Of a DNA stretch of 64,000 bases, positions 41,859 to 51,100 are shown in pieces. Positions within the stretch are counted from its first letter, which is position 1; each line of letters starts with the position of its first letter. The position numbers and the translations under genes are program-made. The notes below the pieces were generated by a model that was not told where the DNA came from, made no database searches, and saw only the letters and a list, made by a program, of their open reading frames with translations. The stretch covers positions 84,545 through 148,544 of the forward strand of contig JAJYPL010000001.1 in assembly GCA_021795355.1 (NCBI GenBank). Direction: 5' to 3'. This DNA comes from a bacterium. GTDB taxonomy: Bacteria > SZUA-79 > Acidulodesulfobacterales > Acidulodesulfobacteraceae.

Positions 41859-42830
41859 TAGATGCTCAATATTCTGTTTAGCTATCTGACGTCTTTGCTG
41901 TTCAAAAGTAAACTTAATTATTTCGTCCCTGTCCGATTCGTTTATTGCGGTAAATTTGCATGCAAAAGAAATCTTAGCTTTATTTGAACCTTCGTCGGGC
42001 GGATATTCCGAAACGTTAACGACCTGAGCCAGAGCTTTTACTACGAATTGAGGAACGGAAGGAAACAGCATGGTAATCTTTAATATGTCGCCGCGTTTTA
42101 ATTTCAAATCCTCTTTATTTTGAGCCGCATCGTTTTTATCTATTTCTTCGGTCCACATAATTCCGGAACCGCTTATAGATACGCGCTTTTCTTTAACGTC
42201 CGAAAAAATAGACGCTTCGGGATTTAATATAGACAGAATAACGTCCAATTTACTGTTTATGGCTATCAAAATATTTTCCAATTTAGGATTTATAGGAGTA
42301 TCTTCATCCTTTTCGCCCGGCGTTCCGTAAATCCTCGGCGAAGCTACGCCGTAAATTCCATAAACAGACGTGGTAAAAGAAGGTCTGGAAATATAGGACT
42401 CCTTAGTTTCAAGAAATTCGTCGATAGAAATTTTTTGATAAATAAACTGGATAACTGCAATTACCCTTACGAACTCCCTGCCTTCCCTTTCTTCGAGAGG
42501 CTGACCTGAAATCTTTGCCTGAAGAAAAATACCGCCCGTATTTCTAAGAATTTTCTCCGCCGCAATTTTATATTTATATGTTTTAGAAAATCCATAGTTG
42601 GTTATATTTATATCGGCTGTTTTTTTTATAAGCTCTATGTCTTTTTCAGGATCGCAATCGTTTAATTCGAATTCGACGACTTTTTTATCTACAAAGCAGG
42701 CATATAAAACGATGTTTAAAAGATTTTTATCTATCTTAGTAATATATCCTTTAAATTTCTTTTGAGGAGTTTCTAAAACTATCTCCTGATTTTCATAAAA
42801 AAAATTATCGTAATCTTCCGCGTTATTCAT
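41853..42830 (-). CDS. PilZ-type protein with a divergent, extended domain
   Basis: The 325-residue protein has an N-terminal YcgR-like beta region, an EGREFVRV segment resembling the PilZ arginine motif and a later VSISGSGIMW segment resembling its second motif, separated by about 110 residues with a Pro/Gly-rich insert. The end (SDRDEIIKFTFEQQRR) matches the C-terminus of such proteins. PilZ domains bind cyclic di-GMP; here the first motif lacks the second Arg of RxxxR, so binding is uncertain. Convergent overlap with motB suggests a motor-brake role like YcgR, by inference. Confidence 0.65.
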   Translation of the reverse strand: MNNAEDYDNFFYENQEIVLETPQKKFKGYITKIDKNLLNIVLYACFVDKKVVEFELNDCDPEKDIELIKKTADINITNYGFSKTYKYKIAAEKILRNTGGIFLQAKISGQPLEEREGREFVRVIAVIQFIYQKISIDEFLETKESYISRPSFTTSVYGIYGVASPRIYGTPGEKDEDTPINPKLENILIAINSKLDVILSILNPEASIFSDVKEKRVSISGSGIMWTEEIDKNDAAQNKEDLKLKRGDILKITMLFPSVPQFVVKALAQVVNVSEYPPDEGSNKAKISFACKFTAINESDRDEIIKFTFEQQRRQIAKQNIEHLS

Positions 42831-42863
42831 TTATCGTCCGTCCGTTTTTTAATTGTATAGTTT

Positions 42864-43223
42864 TTAGTTAGATTTATAAGCTTTTATAGCCGAAGAAATT
42901 TTATTAAGCATCGCTACTTTTTCGCCGGCGTTTTCTTTCATGTCCTTAAGCATATCGATAATTTTTTTATCCGATTCCATAATATAAGATAATTTATTCT
43001 GCATATCGGTTTTATAAACATCTTCGTTTATGTTTTTAAATCCGCTTAAATCTAAATTTTCACAGCGTCGGTCTGATTTTAAAAAAAGTTTAGTCAATAA
43101 AACTTTTCTTTCGAATATTTTTTTAAAATTAACCGGATTTTCCCGTTTTTCGGATAAAATTAACATTATATAATTATTTAATATAATAATATTATCGGCA
43201 ATTTTTAATTTTAATAAATTCAT
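42864..43223 (-). CDS. Unknown small helical protein next to the PilZ-type gene
   Basis: Not recognised. The 119-residue product is mostly helical, charged and rich in Lys/Asn/Ile, with a final segment KKIIDMLKDMKENAGEK. Size and helicity resemble flagellar export chaperones such as FliT, but no motif confirms this. The gene lies 33 bp upstream of the PilZ-type gene on the same strand and is likely co-transcribed. Confidence 0.5.
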   Translation of the reverse strand: MNLLKLKIADNIIILNNYIMLILSEKRENPVNFKKIFERKVLLTKLFLKSDRRCENLDLSGFKNINEDVYKTDMQNKLSYIMESDKKIIDMLKDMKENAGEKVAMLNKISSAIKAYKSN

Positions 43224-43325
43224 TTTTTAATTTTATTTATTTTAATTTATTTTTTTTTGCTTATTAATTATAATAACTATTATAATTTTATAATATGATA
43301 TAATATAAATCAACATTATTATATT

Positions 43326-43354
43326 ACAGGGACGGAATTGAATTGCGCCCCTGT
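43326..43354. repeat. Family B repeat
   Basis: ACAGGGACGGAATTGAATTGCGCCCCTGT is a diverged copy of the palindrome. It occupies the leader of the gene starting at 43372. Confidence 0.6.
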
Positions 43355-43371
43355 CACCAAATTGAAAAAAT

Positions 43372-43752
43372 ATGCAGAAAGTTAAAGCAGACAAATTAAA
43401 AGCAGGGGACGTTCTGGCAAAAGATATAGTTTCCAAAAAAGGTATAACTATTCTTAAAAAAGGAACGGAATTAACCGATAAATTTATAGCAAATATAAAA
43501 AAAATAAGCGGCGAATATTCTTCTCCGGAAGAAATGCATATATTTATAGAAGTAACCGGCCGCGACCCGGAAAAAGATAATAAAATTTCCGCCGAAAGTA
43601 AAGAAAAAATGGAAAAAGAGACGGCGTCTTTAGAAAAAAGATTTAAAAACGTCGAAGGTTACGAATATATGGAAGAAATAAAAGACGCAATTAAAAATCA
43701 GATAATTAAATTTTACGGCGAAACCCATAATTCCGGGGAACACGGCAAATGA
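43372..43752 (+). CDS. Small protein with a GxxLAxDI...GxxLLxxG-type fold, partner of the HDOD gene
   Basis: The 126-residue product opens VKADKLKAGDVLAKDIVSKKGITILKKG, split here by Lys-rich turns, a pattern seen in the N-terminal domain of some HD-GYP signalling proteins. The rest is Lys/Glu-rich and likely helical. The end overlaps the HDOD gene by 4 bp (ATGA), so the two are co-translated and probably act together. Function is unknown; a regulatory or scaffold role with the HDOD protein is an inference. Confidence 0.6.
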   Translation: MQKVKADKLKAGDVLAKDIVSKKGITILKKGTELTDKFIANIKKISGEYSSPEEMHIFIEVTGRDPEKDNKISAESKEKMEKETASLEKRFKNVEGYEYMEEIKDAIKNQIIKFYGETHNSGEHGK

Positions 43753-44651
43753 AAAAAATAGACAGCTTGGACAAGTTAATAGCTACCGTCAAGAAAACCG
43801 AAAATATACCTACCCTTCCTAAGGTTTTAACTAAAATTTCGGAAGAAATAGATAACGATAATTTTTCTATAAAAAATATCGGCGACTTGATGTCCCGCGA
43901 CGTCAGCCTGTCCGCAAGAATATTAAAAATAGTCAACTCTCCTTTTTACGGGTTTCCGCAAAGAATATACAGCATTAACCATGCTATAGTGCTTCTCGGC
44001 GCAAACGTATTAAAGAGCATCGTAATCTCTACATCGGTTTTCACCGCAATGGAAGAAGCCATGACCGGTCTTTCGGAACATTCTCTGTTCTGCGCATTCG
44101 CTTCAAAACATATAGCCCAGGAAATAAACAAAAACATAAAAAAAACCGGCGAAACCGGCAAATTAAAATCAAACGAAAAACAAAAACAGCAGCAAACCGT
44201 GGATCCCGACAATATGTTTGCAGTCGGCTTGCTGCATGACATAGGAAAAATTATTATAGCAACGACTTTCAAAGAAGATTTTAAGACTATATTGGAAACT
44301 GCGCGAAAAGAAGAAAAACCTTTGGAAAAAGTAGAACATGAGATTCTCAACATATCTCACGACCAGTTGGGATACATGCTGGTAAAAGAATGGAATCTTC
44401 CTTCCGCTATATATATACCCATAAAATATCATCATAACCCTACTCTTGCCGACGATTTTAAAAAAGAAACGGCGATATTAAACATTGCGGATTTTTTAAC
44501 GAGAGCTATGGGGGTTGGATTTTCAGGCTCCGCTTACTTAGAAAAAATAAATACCGATTCCATGAATATTTTAGAAATTAATATCGATTTTATAAAATCG
44601 GCGATAGAAGAAATTTATCTGTACAAAGACGAACTGAATATATTCGATTAG
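43749..44651 (+). CDS. HDOD-domain signalling protein
   Basis: HDOD domains are inactive relatives of HD hydrolases found in signalling and in motility and chemotaxis control. The 300-residue protein shows IPTLPKVLTKISEEI, then DLMSRDVSLSARILKIVNSPFYG and INHAIVLLGANVLKSIVIS, and a VGLLHDIGKIIIA segment that keeps an HD pair. The EYHHNP-like segment is KYHHNPTL. It belongs to the three-gene plus-strand unit with the small upstream protein and the GGDEF protein. Conservation is high for the family. Confidence 0.88.
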   Translation: MKKIDSLDKLIATVKKTENIPTLPKVLTKISEEIDNDNFSIKNIGDLMSRDVSLSARILKIVNSPFYGFPQRIYSINHAIVLLGANVLKSIVISTSVFTAMEEAMTGLSEHSLFCAFASKHIAQEINKNIKKTGETGKLKSNEKQKQQQTVDPDNMFAVGLLHDIGKIIIATTFKEDFKTILETARKEEKPLEKVEHEILNISHDQLGYMLVKEWNLPSAIYIPIKYHHNPTLADDFKKETAILNIADFLTRAMGVGFSGSAYLEKINTDSMNILEINIDFIKSAIEEIYLYKDELNIFD

Positions 44652-44676
44652 TCGGATAAAAAATAAATAATAATGC

Positions 44677-45687
44677 ATGAACAAACAAAAAAATAAATCT
44701 TATAAAATATTTGCGGTACTCGACGAATCCGAAAAAAACTTTTATAAATCCGTTATAAAAGACGAACTTGAAGAATATAACATAATGATGTTCGATTCTT
44801 TTAACAGGGCATACTATTCGGTTTACGCATCCCCGCCGAATTTAATTATAATAGTAATCGGTTCCATAATGCAAAAAAACGAAATTGAGTATAAAAAAGA
44901 ATTGAAAATGATTAGCGATATGCAGATAGATAACATGCTGAGCAATATTCCGATTCTTTTTATTATTCCTCCTGATTTTGATTTTAAATCTATCGCCTCA
45001 TCGGAAAAATATATTTTAAAAGATTACATTAAAGAACCTCTAAGCAAAAACGAACTCAAATATAAGATAGAAAGCATAATAAAATCTTCTAAATCGGCAT
45101 TAGACGCAAATCCTCTTACTAAACTGCCCGGAAATTCATCTATAATAGAATCTGTAAAAACCAAATTAGACGAAGATATCGATTTTGCTTTTGCGTATAT
45201 CGATATAGACAACTTTAAATCGTATAACGACAAATACGGTTTTTTGAGGGGCGACGAAGTTATAATGATGGCTTCAAGGCTGATTGCCACTACCGTTTAC
45301 GATATTTCCAAAGCAAAACGCAGAAATATCGAAAAATACGTATTTATCGGACATATAGGCGGAGACGATTTCGTAATAATGTCCCACAACGACGACATAT
45401 TGGAAATATCAAACAATATAATTGCCAATTTCGATAAAATAGTCCTTTCTTTTTACGATAACACGGATAAAGAACGCGGATACATAGAAGCTTACGGAAG
45501 GCAGAAAAATCTTCAAAAATTTCCTATAATGAGCCTGTCTATAGCAATTATAGAAAACGTAAATAAAAAAATTACGCATTACGGACAGATAAGCGAAATA
45601 GCCTCGGGACTTAAAAAAACCGCTAAAGATATGCACGGTTCAAATATAATAACCGACAGAAGAAAATCCGAAAGCGGCGGCGCTTAG
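44677..45687 (+). CDS. GGDEF-domain protein with a receiver-like N-terminus
   Basis: The 336-residue protein has an N-terminal receiver-like region (KIFAVLDESEKNFYKSVIKD) without an obvious phosphoacceptor Asp, and a C-terminal diguanylate cyclase domain with DIDNFKSYNDKYG and GGDDF as the active-site motif. The RxxD inhibitory site before it is missing, so feedback control by product is not expected. A catalytic role is plausible because GGDDF is an accepted GG(D/E)EF variant. It is last in the unit with the HDOD gene and stands between motility genes. Confidence 0.85.
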   Translation: MNKQKNKSYKIFAVLDESEKNFYKSVIKDELEEYNIMMFDSFNRAYYSVYASPPNLIIIVIGSIMQKNEIEYKKELKMISDMQIDNMLSNIPILFIIPPDFDFKSIASSEKYILKDYIKEPLSKNELKYKIESIIKSSKSALDANPLTKLPGNSSIIESVKTKLDEDIDFAFAYIDIDNFKSYNDKYGFLRGDEVIMMASRLIATTVYDISKAKRRNIEKYVFIGHIGGDDFVIMSHNDDILEISNNIIANFDKIVLSFYDNTDKERGYIEAYGRQKNLQKFPIMSLSIAIIENVNKKITHYGQISEIASGLKKTAKDMHGSNIITDRRKSESGGA

Positions 45688-45754
45688 CAATTAGCAGTTG
45701 GGATTATATGGTTAATCAATTAATTAAAGCAATTAATAGACATTGCCATTTCAA

Positions 45755-45801
45755 TCATTGCGAGCGTTAGCGGACGAAGTCCAGCGAAGCTAACCAATCT
45801 C
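45755..45801. repeat. Family C repeat
   Basis: TCATTGCGAGCGTTAGCGGACGAAGTCCAGCGAAGCTAACCAATCTC shows the family ends with an altered centre. It lies in the gap between the GGDEF gene and fliW, where the strands converge. Confidence 0.65.
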
Positions 45802-45850
45802 TTAACATTGCAATTTCATCTGATTAATATCTATTAATTAGAATTTAATG

Positions 45851-46408
45851 TTAATGCGGATTTATCGGGAGTTTCTGTTTAACGTCGTATAAATCGTTGT
45901 TTAAAACGGTCTGTATAGCCTTTCTACTTTTAACGTTGATTATTATCGGAGCTTTTAGATTGACCGTAGAGGAATATAAGTCTTTAAAAACGGTTACTAT
46001 GACGAATATAATAGCGTCGGTTTTATCTTTCAATCCTATAATCTCTTTATCTTCTTCGGTAATGCCTGCCGCATAATCCTTAAAAAAATAGTTCGGGTCG
46101 GCTACGATAAAACAAAGCTTGTCGTTTTCGATACTTTGCAGTATAAAAAAAGGAAGATTTTTTTCTTTATTTATATTTAATATGCAATATTTCTTTAAAT
46201 CGTTAAATCCAAGTATCGGCTTAACGAATTCTAAAATTTTCGATTTTTCTACCGCAACCCCTTCCGGATAATATATGCTCTTGACGAGAATTTCTGAATC
46301 GGTTAAGGGTATGCCGGTCAAAGCAATATTCGTACCGGCGGTATCAGCATTATTATTGGAAGATGAATCAATGCTGTTTCCAGCTTTAGCATTAGCGTTA
46401 TTGCTCAA
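45851..46408 (-). CDS. fliW: Flagellar assembly factor FliW with an N-terminal extension
   Basis: FliW binds flagellin and CsrA, so that free flagellin releases CsrA repression of flagellin translation. The 185-residue protein has the FliW core from residue 45 or so (YPEGVAVEKSKILEFVKPILGF, split here, then FILQSIENDKLCFIVADPNYFF). The first 40 residues are Ser/Asn/Ala-rich and disordered, not normal for the family. It lies 15 bp after csrA in the canonical pair. Confidence 0.88.
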   Translation of the reverse strand: MSNNANAKAGNSIDSSSNNNADTAGTNIALTGIPLTDSEILVKSIYYPEGVAVEKSKILEFVKPILGFNDLKKYCILNINKEKNLPFFILQSIENDKLCFIVADPNYFFKDYAAGITEEDKEIIGLKDKTDAIIFVIVTVFKDLYSSTVNLKAPIIINVKSRKAIQTVLNNDLYDVKQKLPINPH

Positions 46409-46423
46409 TTTACAAAACTCCTT

Positions 46424-46747
46424 TTATATTTTTTTATTTTTATCGGATGATAAAGCGTTTAAATTGCTGATCCCGTTTAACTCGCCGAACTTTTTAAAGT
46501 TATCGAAGTTATTAAGCTCATTAAGTTCGTTCAGTTTGTTCAAGCCGGATATATCGTCTAAGCTGACTGCCGATGCGCTTATATTTTCGTCCTTAATCAT
46601 GTCGTAAAGTTCTTTTCTTAAAATATTGATCGATTTAGGGGCATCTATTCCTATTTTTACGTTACTGCCCGACATAGATAATACTTCAATAGTAACGTCG
46701 TCGCCGATTTTAATGCTCTCTCCGGCCTTTCTCGTAAGAATCAGCAT
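46424..46747 (-). CDS. csrA: CsrA RNA-binding regulator with a C-terminal extension
   Basis: CsrA binds GGA motifs in leaders and blocks translation. The core MLILTRKAGESIKIGDDVTI and the VKIGIDAPKSINILRKELYD stretch are typical. The family usually ends near residue 60-75; here another 45 residues of Leu/Asn-rich repeats follow (LNELNELNNFDNFKKFGEL). The extension could block or tune the CsrA dimer surface. It is followed by fliW, its partner. No other csrA gene is in the window. Confidence 0.92.
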   Translation of the reverse strand: MLILTRKAGESIKIGDDVTIEVLSMSGSNVKIGIDAPKSINILRKELYDMIKDENISASAVSLDDISGLNKLNELNELNNFDNFKKFGELNGISNLNALSSDKNKKI

Positions 46748-46933
46748 GATTAAATATTTATTGTATTATTTTATTGTATGATATTATACGATATTTTTAT
46801 TATTTTGTATTGCTATTTTATTGTGTACCGTTTGTAAAACTTACAGGCGATATTTGCCGTATAGTCTATAGCAAATAGTATATTAAAAAGTATAGTATAG
46901 GGCGATATAGGCGATATACTAAAATATATAAAG

Positions 46934-47929
46934 CTATTTTAAATACTGAAGAAGCATGGGCGTAAGCGAAGTAATATCGGAAGATGCTTCAAGCGTAGCC
47001 TGGTATGAATTTTGAGCCTGCGTAAGATTAGTCATAGCCTGGGCAACGTTCACATCCTGCGTCTGGCTCAAAAGCTGAGAAATATTTGTCAAAACGGTCT
47101 GGTAGCTTGTCTGCTGTTCGTTCAGCCTCTGCGTAACCGTTCCTATAGTCGCCTGAGCCGCCGTCATAGTACTTAATCCGTTTTGTATGCCTTGAATAAC
47201 GGCAGATGAATTCTGCTGGAATACGTTATTCTGAAGCTCATTCTGAAAAAGGGAAAGAACGGAAAGTAATCCGGTCGGAACGGAGGTTGCAGGACTAGCA
47301 GGTGTAGAGGTATATTGCGGGTCGTTCCCAAATATCGCGTCGGCCGTGAGGGTGGGCGTTACCGTTTCGTTTTGCGTTATCTGGTAATTCTGATTAGTGT
47401 CGGTTCCCTGATACTTATAGACCTTAAAAGAAACAGTTTGCGGAGTGCCTGAAGCCGTAGCGGCAGAAAAATAAGCGCTTGACGACGAATATGCCGACGA
47501 TAAATTCAAATTAGTTCCTGTAAAAAGATTCTGTCCGTTATAGGACGTATTTGCGTACTGAATAAGTTCGTTAATCATCTGTCCTACCTGCTGGGCCGCC
47601 GCTTGATTATTCTGCGTAGTATTTGTTCCGTTTGCCATTTCCACCGCAAGCGAATTTGCCTGATTTACAACCTGCATAGCGTTAGTAATAGTCGAAGATG
47701 CCAAAGAACCTATATTGCTTGCAATGCCAACGTTTGAATTATACTGCGTGACCAAAGCCGTACTGTTGTTATACGATAAAACGTTAACCATACCGCCAGG
47801 ATTATCCTGAGGAGACATAATCTGCAAACCGCTCGAAATCTCGTCCTGAAGGTTATATACGCTGTTAGATTCGTTAAGCAGTTCATTGTTAATATTGTTA
47901 TACATCATCGCATTAGTTATCTGTATCAT
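46934..47929 (-). CDS. flgL: Hook-filament junction protein FlgL
   Basis: FlgL is the second junction protein between hook and filament. The 331-residue protein has the flagellin-like N-terminal helix (MYNNINNELLNESNSVYNLQ) and a C-terminal helix (AQAMTNLTQAQNSYQATLEA) that form the coiled-coil core, with a variable Ser/Thr-rich middle. It follows flgK by 19 bp. The order flgM-flgN-flgK-flgL-csrA-fliW is conserved in many flagellated bacteria. Confidence 0.92.
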   Translation of the reverse strand: MIQITNAMMYNNINNELLNESNSVYNLQDEISSGLQIMSPQDNPGGMVNVLSYNNSTALVTQYNSNVGIASNIGSLASSTITNAMQVVNQANSLAVEMANGTNTTQNNQAAAQQVGQMINELIQYANTSYNGQNLFTGTNLNLSSAYSSSSAYFSAATASGTPQTVSFKVYKYQGTDTNQNYQITQNETVTPTLTADAIFGNDPQYTSTPASPATSVPTGLLSVLSLFQNELQNNVFQQNSSAVIQGIQNGLSTMTAAQATIGTVTQRLNEQQTSYQTVLTNISQLLSQTQDVNVAQAMTNLTQAQNSYQATLEASSDITSLTPMLLQYLK

Positions 47930-47948
47930 TTTATTTCACCTTTTTTTA

Positions 47949-50114
47949 TTACGGCACCGTATTCAACAGTGCGGTCATAATTGCTTGGACGGAACTGGTA
48001 ATCGCGGCTGCTGCCTGATATGAGTTCTGGTAGTTGACGAGGTCTGTCATCTGTTGATTCATATTTACGCCGACAAAAGACTGCAGCTGATTCTGTAAAT
48101 TTGTCAGAACGGACGTCGAATTAGTATAATTAGTGTTTGCGCTCTGCGCCTGCGTTCCGATATTTGAGACTATATTTGAATAGTACGTCGGAATAGTCGA
48201 ACTCGTTCCGTTAATAGATACGTCGTTATTTTGAAGCGCGCCCATAGCAAGAGCGTTTTCGTTATTGCCGGATAAACCGGCGGAATTCATATTAGATAAA
48301 GTCATGGATGTTAAATAACCGCTATTGAGATTTGAGCCGTTGCTTACGGATGAAGAGTTGGACGGACTCAAAACGTTTGCCGTGAAAGAATCATTTGCCT
48401 GCGGCGTTCCGGTAAGAGCAACGTGAAAGTTTTGAGCGCTTATAACACCCGAAACATCGGTTTGATTTCCAAAAAAAACTGAATATTCGGATTGCCCGCT
48501 CGAATTAGTCGTAGGGGTTATATTAAGATATTGAGTATTGCCTGTTGTAGTATTAGTTACCGTAAAATTATAGCTTGAATTTGCAACACCGTTTACTACC
48601 TGTCCCGTTCCGCCCGGGGTATATTTAATAATATATTGCCCGCCTTCATTACTGTTTGTTATAGTCGTTCCGTTAGTAACGTCCGTAGGATTAATGACGG
48701 AACCGGCGCTAATCGTTGCGTTGCCGGTGTTGGCCGGGTTAACCGCAGTTGAAACGGCGGATGCCGCCGCTAACTGAGAGGCAGTAAGATTCGGATTGAC
48801 CGCCATAGTAAAAGCCGGATTGGTTGTATTCTGCTGAACGGTAAAAGTATCGCCGCTTGCCGGAGCAGCCCCGGATGTCGATGTCCCGGTAATATTTACC
48901 GATACCCCGTCAAAATTAAGCGTATAAACATTTTGCCCGTATTTATTTACTGTCGGGGTTATTGTTTGACTATTTATAGGAGTTTGACCGTTTGCATTCG
49001 TAACTGTAAAAACACCGCTACCGGTAGTTGAAATAGTATATTTATCCCCGGTCAAATCCGCTGGATTCGTTACCATGCCGGTAGATATTGTGGCATCGAT
49101 TGCGGTTGTTGACGTCGTCAAATTCGGCTGAAAGAAATAGTTTCCGGTAGAACCGTCCAGACCGTAGCCGTTATATTGCAAAGAGTTTACGTTGTCGGTC
49201 ACCGCCGCGGCAAGCGAATTAAGCTGGCTTATATAAGACGGAGCAGCAGTCTGTTCGATATTTACATATGCTCCGAGACTGCCTCCGGTAACCTGGCTCG
49301 TTACAGGCTGAGTGGAACCGTCCGGTCCGTTCCACATAATAGCTAAATTTGCCGAATTAGACGGGTTAACCTGCGTCGAAAGATTAAAAGACGAATCGCT
49401 TGAAACGAGTGGAACATCTCCGACCGATATATTAGTTTTTCCGTTATTATTCGTATAGTACGAGATATTGACAAGTTTAGAAAGGCTGTTAATAGCCTGC
49501 ATCTGCTGGTCCTGCAGTTCGTTGGCGTTACTGCCCGCGTTGAGCGCATAAGTAATCTGCTGGTTAAGACCGGCAATCTGGGACGTAAGGCTGTTAATCT
49601 GGGGAATAACACCGTTAATCGAAGTATTGGTAGAAGAAACCGTATTCATTATAGTGGTGTAAGCGTTATTTATAGAACCGGTAAGAGACTGGGCGTCGGA
49701 CATCAAAGCCGTCCTCTGGGAAGTATTGGACGGATTATTTGCGACGTTTTGAAAATCGTTGAAAAACTGCGAAATTTGCGAACTAAAACCCGAACCGGTC
49801 TGGTCGTTGAACAGATTTTGAATCTGGTCTAAACCCTGATAAAGAGTGGTATAATAGCTGTTCTGTCCAGTTTCGTTGTTGACTTCCGACTGGACGAAAT
49901 TATCCGTGCTTCTTTGAATTTGATCGACGTTTACTCCCGTACCGTATGTGAAGGGAGCTCCGACTACCGCCGGCGCTTCGTTTTCTATAGGAGTTTCGCT
50001 GTTGTAAAACGGCGTATTTACGTTAGCGACGTTCTGTGAAACGGTATTCATCGCCGCGGTATTTGCGGTCATTGCCGAATCTGCAATATCGAGTATATTA
50101 TTTACGGTTATCAT
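47949..50114 (-). CDS. flgK: Hook-associated protein 1 (FlgK)
   Basis: FlgK is the first junction protein on the hook. The 721-residue protein has the conserved start (NNILDIADSAMTANTAAMNT and SQNVANVNTPFYN) and the C-terminal helix (LVNYQNSYQAAAAITSSVQA). The middle 400 residues are Thr/Asn/Ser/Gly-rich repeats, making the protein longer than the usual 450-650. This is a surface-exposed insertion, common in the family. It lies 4 bp after flgN. Confidence 0.93.
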   Translation of the reverse strand: MITVNNILDIADSAMTANTAAMNTVSQNVANVNTPFYNSETPIENEAPAVVGAPFTYGTGVNVDQIQRSTDNFVQSEVNNETGQNSYYTTLYQGLDQIQNLFNDQTGSGFSSQISQFFNDFQNVANNPSNTSQRTALMSDAQSLTGSINNAYTTIMNTVSSTNTSINGVIPQINSLTSQIAGLNQQITYALNAGSNANELQDQQMQAINSLSKLVNISYYTNNNGKTNISVGDVPLVSSDSSFNLSTQVNPSNSANLAIMWNGPDGSTQPVTSQVTGGSLGAYVNIEQTAAPSYISQLNSLAAAVTDNVNSLQYNGYGLDGSTGNYFFQPNLTTSTTAIDATISTGMVTNPADLTGDKYTISTTGSGVFTVTNANGQTPINSQTITPTVNKYGQNVYTLNFDGVSVNITGTSTSGAAPASGDTFTVQQNTTNPAFTMAVNPNLTASQLAAASAVSTAVNPANTGNATISAGSVINPTDVTNGTTITNSNEGGQYIIKYTPGGTGQVVNGVANSSYNFTVTNTTTGNTQYLNITPTTNSSGQSEYSVFFGNQTDVSGVISAQNFHVALTGTPQANDSFTANVLSPSNSSSVSNGSNLNSGYLTSMTLSNMNSAGLSGNNENALAMGALQNNDVSINGTSSTIPTYYSNIVSNIGTQAQSANTNYTNSTSVLTNLQNQLQSFVGVNMNQQMTDLVNYQNSYQAAAAITSSVQAIMTALLNTVP

Positions 50115-50117
50115 TTT

Positions 50118-50594
50118 TTATATCCTCACGCCCGATTTCATTAAAACGTTCTTTAAAGGCGAAAACGAAGCATCGTTTGAGCCCGATCTGTCGTAAATCG
50201 AATTTCTTTTGAAAGCATCCGTAATAAAAGAAATGGTCAGCTGATTATAATATATATTTTTTCTTACTAAAGAAGAAAATGCTTCGTTAATTTTAGAAAG
50301 TTCGTAAATTTCCGCTTTTATAATTCCTTTAATTTCTTCGGCTCTTAAGCGGTCGTCGTTTTCGTCTGAAACTTCATTTTCCGTCTTAGACGGAAATATG
50401 CCGGATTCTTTTATTTTTTCGGTTATTTCCTTTAAAATAGACCCTTTTTTTTCAAATAAACTTATATTGACTAAAGGATTAAAACCGGTTTTTAAAACGT
50501 TATAGCAATCGGACAGCTCGTTTTTTAATTTAAGAACGATATCTAAAAGCTCTTCGTATTTCTTTTGCTTTGTTTCTATTCCTGAAGTTTCCAT
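50118..50594 (-). CDS. flgN: FlgN-like export chaperone
   Basis: FlgN escorts FlgK and FlgL to the export gate. The 158-residue protein is all-helical (KYEELLDIVLKLKNELSDCY, and a second helix pair near the end), as expected. It lies between flgM and flgK, the standard place. A C-terminal tail shows no special motif. Identity rests on position and composition. Confidence 0.78.
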   Translation of the reverse strand: METSGIETKQKKYEELLDIVLKLKNELSDCYNVLKTGFNPLVNISLFEKKGSILKEITEKIKESGIFPSKTENEVSDENDDRLRAEEIKGIIKAEIYELSKINEAFSSLVRKNIYYNQLTISFITDAFKRNSIYDRSGSNDASFSPLKNVLMKSGVRI

Positions 50595-50639
50595 ATATAT
50601 TCCATCTTATGTTTGCTTATACATAATGTTACTACGTTA

Positions 50640-50936
50640 TTATTCTCCAAAAATACTCAGCGAATTAATCAAGCCTTCGGCTATTTTTGAACTGTCTGCA
50701 TACGTGCCTGAAGCTATTTTTTGAATTATATCGTTAATTTTAGACGGAGAAGACGTTTCGGAAGAACCTACCTGCCCTCTTAAATTGCTTATGAAAGTCG
50801 CGTCGCCCGATATGCTTACCTTATCGGAAGAAGACTGTATATTCCCAGAGGAAGAGGCGTCTTTTTTCTTCTGAACGTTTCCGTTTTGTATTATCTCGCC
50901 GGCTATCGGCGTTACGTTTGAAATTTCGATTGCCAT
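50640..50936 (-). CDS. flgM: Anti-sigma factor FlgM
   Basis: FlgM binds FliA (sigma28) until hook completion, when it is exported. The 98-residue protein has the intrinsically disordered N-terminal half and the C-terminal helix region (SKINDIIQKIASGTYADSSK, then GLINSLSIFGE) that grips FliA. A sigma28-like promoter sits just upstream, giving autoregulation. flgN follows after 45 bp. Confidence 0.88.
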   Translation of the reverse strand: MAIEISNVTPIAGEIIQNGNVQKKKDASSSGNIQSSSDKVSISGDATFISNLRGQVGSSETSSPSKINDIIQKIASGTYADSSKIAEGLINSLSIFGE

Positions 50937-50984
50937 AATTTTATACCTTCTTAAATTTAAGATATTTTACTTTCTTTTATATAA

Positions 50985-51013
50985 GAATCGGCATTTTCAA
51001 ACCGTAACTTTAA
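50985..51013 (-). promoter_or_regulatory. FliA (sigma28)-type promoter of flgM
   Basis: On the minus strand TAAAGTTA is followed, 12 bp later, by GCCGATTC, close to the consensus TAAAGTTT-N11-GCCGATAA. It lies about 50 bp before the flgM start. Confidence 0.6.
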
Positions 51014-51100
51014 TTTTGCCTCCTATACTATAAGTTAATATGTTAATTAAGTTATGTTATTAAGTTCCATGATTTTTTATAATTAAATTTTTAGATATTT

